From Leptolyngbya sp. O-77 (GTDB lineage: Bacteria > Cyanobacteriota > Cyanobacteriia > Elainellales > Elainellaceae), in the NCBI RefSeq assembly GCF_001548395.1, contig NZ_AP017367.1, positions 4,873,001 to 4,937,000 on the forward strand: a DNA stretch of 64,000 nucleotides. Direction: 5' to 3'. Numbering within the stretch: position 1 is the stretch's first letter; each line of letters begins with the position of its first letter. The position numbers and the translations under genes were made by a program. Below the pieces are notes generated by a model. That model ran no database searches. It worked only from the letters and a program-made list of their open reading frames with translations, and had not been told where the DNA came from. This document shows, piece after piece, positions 54,555 through 63,355 of this stretch.

Positions 54555-56114
54555 CTAACCCTGCTGTAAACAGCGGATGGCTTCCAGCATTCCCCGCGCC
54601 TTGTTCAGGGTTTCCTGGTATTCCTTATCGGGGTCGGAGTCGGCGACGAGGCCTGCGCCTGCCTGCACGCTGACGGTGGAGGAGCCATCGGGCTGATTGC
54701 GGACGACCATCGTGCGGATGGCGATCGCCGTATTCAGTTGACCCTCAAAGTCGTAATAGCCGTAGGCTCCGGAGTACACGCCGCGACGGTTGCCTTCGAG
54801 TTCATGAATAATTTCCATCGCGCGAATCTTAGGTGCGCCGCTGACGGTGCCCGCTGGGAAGCAAGCCTTCAGCAGTTCCCAAGCCGTTTTGCCCGGAGCC
54901 AAAATGCCCACTACGTTGCTGACGATGTGCATAACGTGGGAATAGCGCTCGATCACCATCAGCTCATCCACGCGCACCGTACCGCTGCTGCACACGCGCC
55001 CCAGGTCGTTGCGCCCCAGGTCTACCAGCATGACGTGTTCGGCGATTTCTTTGGGGTCTTGCAGCAGGTCTGCGGCGAGGGCGTTGTCTTCGGCGGTGGT
55101 TTTGCCACGCGGGCGAGTTCCAGCGATGGGGCGCACGGTGGCGATTTTGCCGCCCTCGCCGTTTTCTGCTTTCACCATCACCTCCGGGCTAGAGCCAATA
55201 ATCTGCCAGGTGGGGAAGTGAAAATACGCCATATAGGGCGAGGGGTTGATTAGCCTTAGCGACCGATAGAGCGAGAACGAGTCGCCGCGATACTGCGTCG
55301 AGAGCCGCTGGGAAATCACCACCTGGAAGATGTCGCCAGCGCGGATGTAGTCCTTCGCCTTGACCACGTTCGCGCAAAATTGCGCTTTGGTGGTGTTGCT
55401 GCTGTAGTCCGGAGGCACGGAAGCGTTTAATTCCGCCTTCATCCTTCTGCCTTCATCCTTCCTCGGCGGTGTCCATTCCAAGATCGTGTCTTTGCCTGCC
55501 AGCGGCAGTTGCAGCTTGTCTACCATTTGCCGGACGCGATCGCCCGCCTGCTCATAGGCCGCCCGCAAATCAGTCGCCGGATCGCGCAGATCGGCATAGG
55601 CGATCGCCCAAATCTTGCGCTGTACTTGGTCAAACACCAGCAGGTGATCAATCTGCATCCACAATCCATCCGGCGTGTCGTCGTCCTGCGCGGCAAATAC
55701 CGGCACTCGCGGCTCGATCCAGTGAATTAGCTCATAGCCCCAAAAGCCAAACAGCCCGCCAATTCCCGGCGGGAGCTGCGGCAGCGTCACCGGGTGATAG
55801 GGTTCCAAACAGGCTGACAACGCCTCAAACGGATCGCCCTCAAACGCAACCTGGGAACCATCCCGATGAGTTTGCACAGTACGAGAACCCCGCGCCTCCA
55901 ATACCCACTGCGGGTCGCAGCCGACAAAGCTATAGCGCCCGACGCGATCGCCCCCTTCTACCGACTCCAGCAAAAAGCTGTAGGGCTGCCCCGCGCACAC
56001 CTTAAACCACGCCGACACGGGCGTATCCAGATCGGCAACCCACTCCTGATACACCGGGACAAAGTTGCCCTGGGCAGCGAGTTCGGTGAAGTGCTGGAAA
56101 TCAGGAAGGAGCAT
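54555..56114 (-). CDS. trpE: Anthranilate synthase component I
   Basis: The 519-residue enzyme makes anthranilate from chorismate and ammonia or glutamine, the first step of tryptophan synthesis. Visible are the feedback site FLLESVEGGDRVGRYSFVGC (Trp-binding LLES), the chorismate-binding core QFCANVVKAKDYIRAGDIFQ, RPIAGTRPRGKT, DLGRNDLGRVC and the end GSSTVSVQAGAGLVADSDPD. Start ATG 56114 is chosen for the family's MLLPDFQHFTELAA N-terminus; 56171 is also open. It follows psaD on the same strand with a terminator between, an arrangement conserved in many cyanobacteria. The separate glutaminase TrpG is not here. Confidence 0.95.
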   Translation of the reverse strand: MLLPDFQHFTELAAQGNFVPVYQEWVADLDTPVSAWFKVCAGQPYSFLLESVEGGDRVGRYSFVGCDPQWVLEARGSRTVQTHRDGSQVAFEGDPFEALSACLEPYHPVTLPQLPPGIGGLFGFWGYELIHWIEPRVPVFAAQDDDTPDGLWMQIDHLLVFDQVQRKIWAIAYADLRDPATDLRAAYEQAGDRVRQMVDKLQLPLAGKDTILEWTPPRKDEGRRMKAELNASVPPDYSSNTTKAQFCANVVKAKDYIRAGDIFQVVISQRLSTQYRGDSFSLYRSLRLINPSPYMAYFHFPTWQIIGSSPEVMVKAENGEGGKIATVRPIAGTRPRGKTTAEDNALAADLLQDPKEIAEHVMLVDLGRNDLGRVCSSGTVRVDELMVIERYSHVMHIVSNVVGILAPGKTAWELLKACFPAGTVSGAPKIRAMEIIHELEGNRRGVYSGAYGYYDFEGQLNTAIAIRTMVVRNQPDGSSTVSVQAGAGLVADSDPDKEYQETLNKARGMLEAIRCLQQG

Positions 56115-56259
56115 TGCGGTGAGGGAGTAATGGGGTGGTGGGGTAAGGGGAAAGAACGAAGGAGGGAGCAACCGTTGGGGTCAAGACCTCCTGACTGCAC
56201 TATTCCCCATCTCTGACCCCTCATTCTAATCTGACCCCTCATTCTAAGAGGAAACCCAC

Positions 56260-56289
56260 AAAAAAACAGGGCAGACCTGAGCCTGCCCC
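56260..56289 (-). terminator. psaD terminator
   Basis: On the minus strand GGGCAG and CTGCCC form a 6-bp stem over eight bases, followed closely by a run of seven T. It lies 100 bases after the psaD stop and would separate psaD from trpE transcription. Confidence 0.75.
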
Positions 56290-56389
56290 ATCGCCAAAAA
56301 ATATAGAAAATTAGGCCAAGAGAAACCTGGCCAAGAGAAATTCGGCCAAGACGTTAGACCAGAAATTAGGACAGACCCAGGGCGATCGC

Positions 56390-56821
56390 CTAAGCATCAA
56401 ACGTGTTGCGACCACTGAACTTGACCGTGGCAGGGTCGGGGTTGCTGCCAATGTTCCGCATCACCGTACCCACCTGCTGGCGGCCTTGGTTCACCTTTTC
56501 AGGGAACACACCGTCTGCTGGGTGGAGATACTGGATCTCACCGTTGGGATAGATGCGGTAGATCTTGTAGTCCTCAATCCTAGGCTTGAATTTCGTGCGA
56601 AGTTGAGTGCCCAGCGCAAGACATTGCTCCTTGCGGGCCAGATAGAGTAGGTTTTCACCCTGGTTCATAATGGCCGCGCCGCCCGTGGGGCATTTCAAAG
56701 ACCTGCTCCTTGGGGCTGGTCCCACGTGATGGCGTATTTTTCTTCAGTATCAGCTTTTGCTCAGCAGGCCGCCGATGCTGCCGCCGAATTTGGGCGTTTG
56801 TCCAGTAAGCGTCTCTGTCAT
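56390..56821 (-). CDS. psaD: Photosystem I subunit II PsaD (apparent frameshifts)
   Basis: PsaD is the stromal PSI subunit that docks ferredoxin. The ATG at 56821 starts MTETLTGQTPKFGGSIGGLL, which then breaks; the rest, from TSPKEQVFEMP to QVGTVMRNIGSNPDPATVKF and SGRNTFDA, is complete in other frames. Three surplus bases, each in a homopolymer (tttt at 56755-56758, ccc at 56721-56723, gggg at 56687-56690 on the plus strand), account for every break and give a normal protein of about 142 residues. Since PsaD is needed for stable PSI reduction of ferredoxin, sequence error is far more likely than decay. Upstream of trpE as usual. Confidence 0.9.
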
Positions 56822-57353
56822 GAAAAGTATTTCCCTGAACAGTTTTACGCATCGTATCACTGGGTTTGAACCCCCGAATCAAATTCTTGAGGAACTGTTA
56901 CAGTTCTTTAGGCAGAAGGGATTCCGAGGCGATGCCCCCCCATCCACAGGTGGACATTTAGGGGGCAACAGGGGCACGCCTGTCAAGCCTGTTTGATTGC
57001 CTGTTGAGCGACAGACTTGGTGGGCTAAAGGTTGGTGGGCTAAAACTCGTCAAGTGGTCTTGCAAGTGGTCTTGGTAGAAGCTGGAGCGTCCCCAATCCA
57101 ACTTCTTCGGAGGAGAGCGATCGCGCTCAAAAAAGCCCAGCATGTGTTGCAGAGCCGGGTTGCCGCGAGATTTGCCCGTCAGCCCCCATTGCCCACAATT
57201 AGCCCCCACACTGTCCCCTTGGTCTTTTTGCAGCGCTGATCCCACTTGCGCCCGCGCTGCAAGGTGAACCGGATCTCGGTCACGAAACTCGCCCCAGCAG
57301 ATGCATCTTGCCATCGTTGGTGTGCAAAAATGGCGAGGTCGAAGTGACTCTGG
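56822..57353. other. psaD upstream region, no clear gene
   Basis: The 532 bases between the 464-aa gene and psaD (both minus strand) hold open frames (56958-57314, 57179-57373) without recognised content. The bases close to 56822 likely hold the psaD promoter and leader. Two direct repeats, TTGGTGGGCTAAA near 57018 and 57032, and CAAGTGGTCTT near 57051 and 57063, are visible. Confidence 0.5.
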
Positions 57354-58748
57354 CTAGACGGGGTCTTCGCCAAGGTTAAAGGAGATACCCTTCACGCCGC
57401 CAAACGCTTGAATTTCAGCCAGCAGTTCATTCGCTTTGGGGCGCGAAGTTTGGATCATGATGACCGGAAACTCGCTGGCTTTGGCAGGGAGTGGGGCGGG
57501 GCCAGGCTGGTGATGGGACACCCTCAGGCGCAGCGTTTCAATCAGCGTAGTTGGGATTGCCCCCAGACTGTACATCGCATCTTTGGGCACTAGATCGTCT
57601 AGCAAGACGGGCACTGGCTCCGACTCATCCTCTAAGACCCCCAGCGAGTTGAGATAGTTCATATAGTCGGAAGGGTCGCTGCCCGACATTTCTGCCAGTT
57701 CTGCGGCTACATCGGGCAGGGTAGACACTTTGACCGAGACTTTTGCTTTGGGATTTTTGGGATCGGGCAGACGATAGCTCTTGGTCAACGCCGGAAAGGT
57801 TTCCGGGCTGAGCCGATCGAGGTGCTGCCCAAAAAACTTGTGGAGTGCTTGGAGCGTGAGCAAAACGGCGATCGCCTCTTCTTCGTACAGCACCGATCGC
57901 ATTCCCTCAAGCGGGTGCAAATTGCCGAAGGTCGGGATCATCTCGTCCAATTCCCCTAAGTCTTGTAGGAGAGACTCGACAGGGTCTGCCCCGTTCCCCA
58001 AAAACTCCTCGTCTGCGGGGTCAAAGGTCAGAAAAAAGCAGTCTTGCTGCAAAAAAGCCTGCTGCAATTCGCGGGGCGAGTCTTCGGCGGCGAGAGCTTG
58101 CTGACGAAACTGCTTGAGAGACTCGACCGAGCGATACATCAACACGCCAAATTCCGCGCCCATCAGCCCCAAAATGGAGATATAGAGCGTGCCTACATCG
58201 CCGTAGTTCAGCTCGACGGCGAAAATCTTTTCTTCGTCCAGGGTTTCCCAGGGGGCATCTTCCCAGATTTGTGCGGCCGCTTCTAGCACGGCACTGGCAT
58301 ATGTGGGCGGGAGGGATGGCGGGCGCTGGCGGGCGGCATCCTGCAATCCGTAGAAGATTTCGTCGATAATCGGCAACTCAGCGACATATTCCACGGCGAT
58401 ATCTAGGCCCTGCAGCACACCGCGCAGAAAAAACTGAAGCTCGCGATCGCGCACCAAAATGCGCTGGGGCCGGCCGGGCCGAGCGCTGCCGCTATGGGGA
58501 TTTTCCATCGCCCGCAGCAGCGTCCGCACGATCGCCTCCGAGCCAGTTTCGCTGGGGACAACATCCATCGCCCGCACAATTTCCTCGACCCCATCTACCC
58601 AGAGAATGCAGTCGCCCTGCATGTCTTCGTCGGCATCCAGGGTTCCGGCAATCTCTGGCATCAGCGTCCGGCGATCGCCCTCCCACACGCTAGAGAGCAG
58701 GGGCAATTTTTGCAGCCGTCGCCGAGTCGATGGAGTCAATCCTGTCAT
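57354..58748 (-). CDS. Conserved cyanobacterial protein, DUF6930-like
   Basis: The 464-residue soluble protein has an N-terminal domain with CILWVDGVEEIVRAMDVVPS and LVRDRELQFFLRGVLQGLDI-like sequence (QRILVRDRELQFFLRGVLQG), then an alpha/beta region and the end PVIMIQTSRPKANELLAEIQ, AFGGVKGISFNLGEDPV. From memory this is a cyanobacteria-wide protein of the DUF6930 type; no function is known and the label is not certain. It is complete, begins MTGLTPSTRRRLQKLPLLSS at 58748 and is not coupled to psaD. Its product has no membrane segment. Confidence 0.75.
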   Translation of the reverse strand: MTGLTPSTRRRLQKLPLLSSVWEGDRRTLMPEIAGTLDADEDMQGDCILWVDGVEEIVRAMDVVPSETGSEAIVRTLLRAMENPHSGSARPGRPQRILVRDRELQFFLRGVLQGLDIAVEYVAELPIIDEIFYGLQDAARQRPPSLPPTYASAVLEAAAQIWEDAPWETLDEEKIFAVELNYGDVGTLYISILGLMGAEFGVLMYRSVESLKQFRQQALAAEDSPRELQQAFLQQDCFFLTFDPADEEFLGNGADPVESLLQDLGELDEMIPTFGNLHPLEGMRSVLYEEEAIAVLLTLQALHKFFGQHLDRLSPETFPALTKSYRLPDPKNPKAKVSVKVSTLPDVAAELAEMSGSDPSDYMNYLNSLGVLEDESEPVPVLLDDLVPKDAMYSLGAIPTTLIETLRLRVSHHQPGPAPLPAKASEFPVIMIQTSRPKANELLAEIQAFGGVKGISFNLGEDPV

Positions 58749-59047
58749 ACGTCTAAACCAGAGCTAGCCCAATGGGGCTGGGTAGATATAGCGATTCTGC
58801 AAACTGAATACACCGTCTTTGAAAACTTAGCTATTGAAAGCCTGCTCAACGGCATATACAGCCTATCTAAATGCTAAATGATACTAATCCTAGATGATTC
58901 GGCAGACCGAAGAACCCAGGTTTTGTTAGCATAAATTCACGCTCGCAGCGCTAAAACCGACCTGTGAGCCGTTTGCGTGTCTTTCCTCAAGTCTTTCTGG
59001 AAACGTTTGAGAAGTTCATTTACCTCGCCAAGGAGAGCTTCAAGCCC
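58749..59047. other. Divergent intergenic region before the IscA/SufA-like gene
   Basis: About 299 bases with no separate gene. The open frame of the Fe-S gene extends back to 58964, but the region before 59048 is unlike the family. The AT-rich stretch at 58800-58930 likely holds both promoters. Confidence 0.5.
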
Positions 59048-59404
59048 ATGACCACTCAAGCACCACAATCCCAACAGCGCGGTATCTTGATGACCGACGC
59101 AGCGCTTCAGCATGTGCTGCAACTGCGCGAAAAGCAGGGCAAGGATCTTTGTCTGCGGGTGGGCGTGCGCCAGGGCGGCTGCTCTGGCATGTCCTACATG
59201 ATGGATTTTGAAGATCCCAACAACATCCAGCCCACCGACGAAGTGTTTGACTATGACGGGTTTAAGGTCGTCTGCGACCCCAAGAGTATGCTGTATCTCT
59301 ACGGACTGGTGCTGGACTATAGCGACGCGATGATTGGCGGCGGCTTCCAGTTCACCAATCCCAACGCCAACCAAACCTGCGGCTGTGGGAAGTCGTTCTC
59401 CTAA
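59048..59404 (+). CDS. IscA/SufA-like Fe-S cluster assembly protein
   Basis: The 118-residue A-type protein has the three conserved cysteines: GGCSGMSYMMDF (about residue 48) and CGCGKSFS at the end. These bind Fe or a transient 2Fe-2S cluster and pass it to apoproteins. The start ATG at 59048 (MTTQAPQSQQRGILMTDAAL) is chosen because the family begins with ILMTDAA; the upstream open frame to 58964 is not conserved. Cyanobacteria have IscA and SufA; which one this is cannot be told. It is 50 bases upstream of a TPR protein gene. Confidence 0.9.
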   Translation: MTTQAPQSQQRGILMTDAALQHVLQLREKQGKDLCLRVGVRQGGCSGMSYMMDFEDPNNIQPTDEVFDYDGFKVVCDPKSMLYLYGLVLDYSDAMIGGGFQFTNPNANQTCGCGKSFS

Positions 59405-59454
59405 GTTAGAACTCCTAAGCTAGAACTCCTAAGTTAGAAACTATCCGTTAAACC

Positions 59455-59880
59455 ATGACCGAACTGACCGTCGAAGAATTGTTTGAGCAGGGGGTGCAGC
59501 GCTATCAGGCTGGTGAAAGTCCAGACGTTTTGATTCCGCTGTTTAAGGAAGTGTGCGATCGCTCGCCCAAGAGTAGCGCCGCCTGGACCTGTCTGTCGTG
59601 GCTATACCTGCTAGACAGCAAGCCCACGCCTGCCCAGAAGGCTGCTCAAAAAGCCGTCAAGCTAAACCCCCAAGACCCACAGGCGCGAGTCAATCTGGCG
59701 ATCGCCATGCTGGAAACCGCCAGCAAAGGCGTGCGCGAACACGTAGAAATTGCAGGGCAAATTGTGGCGATCGCTCCCGAACTCAAGGAAGAAGTCGAAG
59801 GCAACTTTAAAGAAGGGTTAAGCCGCCGTCCCGACTGGAAGAGCCTAAAGCGCGTCCAGTCGTGGTTGTTTGAGAGCTGA
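59455..59880 (+). CDS. Tetratricopeptide repeat protein
   Basis: The 141-residue protein has about three TPR-like helix pairs (SSAAWTCLSWLYLLDSKPTP, AQKAAQKAVKLNPQDPQARV, NLAIAMLETASKGVREHVEI). TPRs mediate protein binding. The direct link with the Fe-S gene 50 bases upstream suggests a common transcript, and the hairpin at 59915-59968 would end it. A direct Fe-S role is not shown. The end KSLKRVQSWLFES is typical of small cyanobacterial TPR proteins. Confidence 0.85.
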   Translation: MTELTVEELFEQGVQRYQAGESPDVLIPLFKEVCDRSPKSSAAWTCLSWLYLLDSKPTPAQKAAQKAVKLNPQDPQARVNLAIAMLETASKGVREHVEIAGQIVAIAPELKEEVEGNFKEGLSRRPDWKSLKRVQSWLFES

Positions 59881-59914
59881 GTTACAACGCTTAATAGTTT
59901 GAACTGCTGTACTG

Positions 59915-59968
59915 CCTCCATTTTCTGCCGGGTTAATGTTGCTCAACCCGATAGAGAATGGAGGTTTT
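59915..59968 (+). terminator. Long two-part hairpin terminator
   Basis: CCTCCATTTTCT pairs with AGAGAATGGAGG (one mismatch) and encloses a second stem CGGGTT/AACCCG; TTTT follows on the plus strand. It would end the Fe-S/TPR unit. Confidence 0.7.
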
Positions 59969-60146
59969 GCCATTTTGAATTGGGGCACTTACACAATCAT
60001 TTAATTATTTAGAAGACGCAATCTTTCCTTAAGACTTTTAACCATGATTCAGCGAGGCGGATGATAAGATTTCATGAAATCGGTGATAAGTTTCGGCTAT
60101 GACTTATCGCCCACAAAGCATATTCATATTCAAGGAGTTGACAGCT

Positions 60147-60329
60147 ATGTCGTATGACAATGTCGAAGTAAAGCCGGATACTCGCAATCACAAGGGCTTT
60201 TTCATCCAAGAAGGTCAATACAAGTTCATGGGCATTGACCAATCGGGCTGGGCACTAATCTGTGTGGATGACGCGACTTGTCACTACGTAGATCCCGATA
60301 GCCTGGAATTGGTGGGCAGCGCCGAGTAA
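60147..60329 (+). CDS. Small conserved hypothetical protein (60 aa)
   Basis: The ATG at 60147 has AAGGAG at 60131-60136. The product is MSYDNVEVKPDTRNHKGFFI, then QEGQYKFMGIDQSGWALICV and DDATCHYVDPDSLELVGSAE, probably a small beta-rich domain. It looks like a cyanobacterial single-domain protein but the family is unknown to me. The frame from 60099 lacks a ribosome-binding site. It is monocistronic, with a possible terminator about 190 bases downstream. Confidence 0.7.
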   Translation: MSYDNVEVKPDTRNHKGFFIQEGQYKFMGIDQSGWALICVDDATCHYVDPDSLELVGSAE

Positions 60330-60522
60330 TCAGTCCTCTGGGTTGATTGAGCAAGGCTTGCCTGAAAGCTTGCCTGAGAGAAAGTTAACTGAGAGAAGGC
60401 GAAACGGCGTTCTCTCAATCCTTTCTCAAACGCAATTCTCAGCAGGTGTGTTCAACAACGAATCCCAAGATCAATCCCAACTATTCAATTGTTTTGAGAT
60501 CCGTGTGAAAACTACAAGTGTG

Positions 60523-60561
60523 AGGCTCGTCTTGCGGCTCCTAGCCAACTGAGACGAGCCT
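60523..60561 (+). terminator. Hairpin terminator candidate
   Basis: AGGCTCGTCT at 60523-60532 pairs with AGACGAGCCT at 60552-60561 (10 bp) over a 19-base loop, followed by TCTCCTTT. Likely an end signal for the 60-aa gene's transcript. Confidence 0.5.
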
Positions 60562-60755
60562 TCTCCTTTGATGGGGCAGTGGGTTATGGGGTTATTGGGG
60601 CATTCTAAATTTCAAGCAGCCTGCCGCGTCGGGAGGCTATTCTATGATTTAAGCAAGGATAGTCCTAGCAGACTGGAAGGGGCAGGCTGGTTTACCCTCG
60701 CCGTTAACCTGGTTGCTCTGACTGATGTGTTTCGTTGATTTGCTGCCAATTGCCT

Positions 60756-61010
60756 ATGCCACTCGACAATTGCCCAAAATGCCAGCATCGGTTGGGGCCG
60801 CCGCTGAAGTCTTCGGGTCGTCAGGTTTGCATGAAATGTGGCTGGTCGGATAAGCCGCGCCAGGCCGCCGCACAGCCGCAGAAAGCTGCGCCCCCGCCGC
60901 GTGACCTCACGCCAGATGAAATTCACAAAATTTTGTCGCAAGCGGCGGCTGTTTCGCTTAACAATATGAAACCAAAGAGCAAACAAGATCCAACGATTAA
61001 AGACGAATAG
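60756..61010 (+). CDS. Zinc-ribbon protein (84 aa)
   Basis: From ATG 60756 the protein starts MPLDNCPKCQHRLGPPLKSS, then GRQVCMKCGWSDKPRQ: two CxxC pairs 18 residues apart make a zinc ribbon. A Pro/Ala-rich linker and the helix DLTPDEIHKILSQAAAVSLN follow. The family is common in cyanobacteria and of unknown function. The start at 60756 puts the first Cys at residue 6; an earlier ATG at 60735 is in frame. No operon partner is evident. Confidence 0.75.
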   Translation: MPLDNCPKCQHRLGPPLKSSGRQVCMKCGWSDKPRQAAAQPQKAAPPPRDLTPDEIHKILSQAAAVSLNNMKPKSKQDPTIKDE

Positions 61011-61354
61011 GTGGCACGGCACATGCACAGGACTGCATCCTTTGGGAGGATACTGATACCCCCTCATCGAAGGATGCCGCAGAATTGCGATTGAGGCTAG
61101 GCTTTAAGTGCTACAGCATTTTCTTGCGGGGTGAGGCACACGCTGCCCTCATGAGGCAAGGGCTTATTGACCATCCGTGTGCCTCACTAGCTTCAAAAAT
61201 GCTGTACACAGGTTCCGGTTTGGCGATTAGCCAGGTAGTTAGCTCAGTGACCTTGTGAGCGAGTGCTTGGACGCAGTTTGAGGTTTCGGGTTTGAGTTTG
61301 GGCGTTTTTCCTTGTCCTCTGCGCTTTGAGCGGCGCAGGCCGTTTGGTGAAAAA
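61011..61354. other. Intergenic region holding a long inverted repeat
   Basis: 344 bases before the GAF-GGDEF gene, with the nested palindrome at 61112-61206 described separately. No gene is recognised here; the GGDEF open frame reaches back to 61292 without a convincing early start. Confidence 0.6.
61112..61206. repeat. 95-bp nested inverted repeat (MITE or structured RNA candidate)
   Basis: Two perfect nested arms: TACAGCATTTT (61112-61122) with AAAATGCTGTA (61196-61206), and GTGAGGCACACG (61131-61142) with CGTGTGCCTCAC (61176-61187). A short inner pair GCCCT/AGGGC lies at 61145-61163. Ends read TA...TA, as for elements with TA target sites (IS630/Tc1-type MITEs). No coding capacity. Confidence 0.75.
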
Positions 61355-63112
61355 GTGAAACCCTTAAAACAACTGGTCAGCCTTGAGGAGCGGGCGATCG
61401 CTCTCCCAAGCCCCACCGACTTGCTGCTGCGAAGGGCCGTTCAGGCGATCGCCTCCTACTTCCAGGTTGAGTGTTTGCTGTGGACGGCTCTGGAGGGCGA
61501 ACCGGGTGAGTCCCGCGTGTATGGTTCACCGGGTGCAGGGGCCATGCTCCATGATGTGGAGGTTCAGCCTACTGGGGTAGAGCCTGCTGTTCCTAACCTC
61601 GCCGATTCGGATGCCGATTCTGATATTGATCAGCCCGCGCAGGATGAGGGGTCGATCGCCTGCTACATGCCGAGCGACTTTCCGGCATGGCTGATTGACC
61701 AACTCGATGCGCCCCGGCTGACCCAGCTAGAGACAGGCGACCTGATCGTGCCAATTTTGGCGCAGGTGTTCGATGTGGATGGATTCACCCCAGAAACCTA
61801 CAGCGGGACTCGCGGCAATCTGCAACTGCTGCTGCAAGTCCGGCGATCGCCCCAAGACTCGATTCTGTGTGACCCAGCCCACGCCTCGGATCTGAGCAGC
61901 CCTGCTGTGATCGCGCCGCCGGGAGACTCTGCCGATGTCAATCAACTGGAGGGCTGGACGGCTTATGATGTTAGCTTGCTCAAGCGGCTGGCTAATGAGC
62001 TTGGGTTGACATATAGTTCGCTGCTGTGGCGAGAAAAGTTTGAGCGATCGCAGCGACAGATCGCCCTGATGAGCCGGATTGCTCACCTGCTGAATTCTGG
62101 TTTGGAAACAGATGACATTTTGCAGCAAATTGCCGCTGAGTTAGGCCAGGGGCTGATGGGCGATCGCTGCTTGGTGATGCGGCTCCAAGCGACAGGCGTT
62201 GCGCCAGTGGCGCGCTGGGAGCGATCGCAGGTGGCGTTGCCTGCGCTAGAACATCTGGAGCGCAGCGAGGTCTGGCAGCCCGTCATCGACACCTTCTTAG
62301 ACGGTGGTGCGTCTTATTTGACGGTTCGCCCCGATGCGACTTCTAGCGCTCTCCAACACTGGCTGCAACACATGGGCGCAACGTCTGCCCTGCTGATTCC
62401 AGTTTTGATTCAGTCCGATTTCTTTGGCGCGATTTGCCTGCTCGACTATTTCAAAGTGCGGTGGTATGCCCTGGATGAGGTGCAAACCGTGCGACAGGTG
62501 GCAGATCATACGGCGATCGCCCTCGCCAGCGCCCAACACCACCATGATTCCCATCGGCAAACCACGGCGCTGCGGCTGCAAGTCATGGTTCCCCAAACGT
62601 CCCTGCGCGACTCGCTGACGCAGTTGCTCAATGCCGAAGCCTTCGACCAGGAGCTTCAGCAGCTTAGTCGGCCGGCCCTGTGGACAGTGCAGCCGCCCTT
62701 CAGCCTGATTATTTGCGATATTGACTATTTCAAGCTGATTAACGAGACCTACGGCTACAGCGTCGGCGACCAAATCTTGAGCCAATTAGCCCAGCGCTTG
62801 CGTCGCCAGTTGCGCCAGGGTACGCTAGCCTACCGCTATGGTGGCGAAGAATTTGCCATTATCCTGCCGCGCACCTCGCTGACCGCTGCGCTAGACGTGG
62901 CCGAGCGTCTGCTGAATGCGATTCATGGCCACCCGTTTGACACATCGGCGGGGCCGGTTTCGGTCACCGTTAGTTTTGGGGTGGCGCAGCAAGACCCCAG
63001 GGGCGATCGCAACGCCCGCAGCGTGCTGCAACGCGCCGAGAAAGCCTTACAAGATGCAAAACGTCAGGGCCGCGACTGTGCCAAAGGGCTGGAATTTGGG
63101 CTGGGTGCTTGA
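61355..63112 (+). CDS. Diguanylate cyclase: GAF-like and GGDEF domains
   Basis: The 585-residue protein has an N-terminal unknown region (about 1-210), a GAF domain (about 230-390, SRIAHLLNSGLETDDILQQI) that would bind a small ligand or chromophore, and a C-terminal GGDEF domain (about 430-580) with LIICDIDYFKLINETYGYSV and the active GGEEF loop in YGGEEFAIILPRTSL. GGEEF enzymes make c-di-GMP. The RxxD inhibitory site is not evident (LRRQLRQGT). The start GTG 61355 is preferred; a TTG at 61292 is possible. No adjacent partner. Confidence 0.88.
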   Translation: MKPLKQLVSLEERAIALPSPTDLLLRRAVQAIASYFQVECLLWTALEGEPGESRVYGSPGAGAMLHDVEVQPTGVEPAVPNLADSDADSDIDQPAQDEGSIACYMPSDFPAWLIDQLDAPRLTQLETGDLIVPILAQVFDVDGFTPETYSGTRGNLQLLLQVRRSPQDSILCDPAHASDLSSPAVIAPPGDSADVNQLEGWTAYDVSLLKRLANELGLTYSSLLWREKFERSQRQIALMSRIAHLLNSGLETDDILQQIAAELGQGLMGDRCLVMRLQATGVAPVARWERSQVALPALEHLERSEVWQPVIDTFLDGGASYLTVRPDATSSALQHWLQHMGATSALLIPVLIQSDFFGAICLLDYFKVRWYALDEVQTVRQVADHTAIALASAQHHHDSHRQTTALRLQVMVPQTSLRDSLTQLLNAEAFDQELQQLSRPALWTVQPPFSLIICDIDYFKLINETYGYSVGDQILSQLAQRLRRQLRQGTLAYRYGGEEFAIILPRTSLTAALDVAERLLNAIHGHPFDTSAGPVSVTVSFGVAQQDPRGDRNARSVLQRAEKALQDAKRQGRDCAKGLEFGLGA

Positions 63113-63169
63113 AGCTTAAGGGCTGCCGTTCAGTAGGGCCGCCGTTGAGTCAGTCTGCCGTTCAATAGG

Positions 63170-63208
63170 GCCGCCTTGCAATGCCGCCTTGCAATGCCGC
63201 CTTGCAAT
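63170..63208. repeat. Three tandem 13-bp repeats
   Basis: GCCGCCTTGCAAT occurs three times without gaps at 63170, 63183 and 63196, preceded by related GCCGTTCAGTAGG-type units from 63124. It lies between the GGDEF and DoxX genes. Confidence 0.85.
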
Positions 63209-63355
63209 AGAGTTCATGCAAGATGCAGATTCGAGGTGGGGAAATCTCACTAAGAATTTGCATTTGGGAACTGGTCTTGACTATTAATTTTCGTTATATT
63301 ACTTAATGAAGATATGTATCCACTTTAATCTCGTTTACCTCCAGTCGCACCCCTT

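Noticed and set aside
56958..57373. Two overlapping minus-strand frames upstream of psaD
   Set aside because: Starts lie inside the previous gene or lack a ribosome-binding site, and neither frame nor a joined version gives a family I can recognise.
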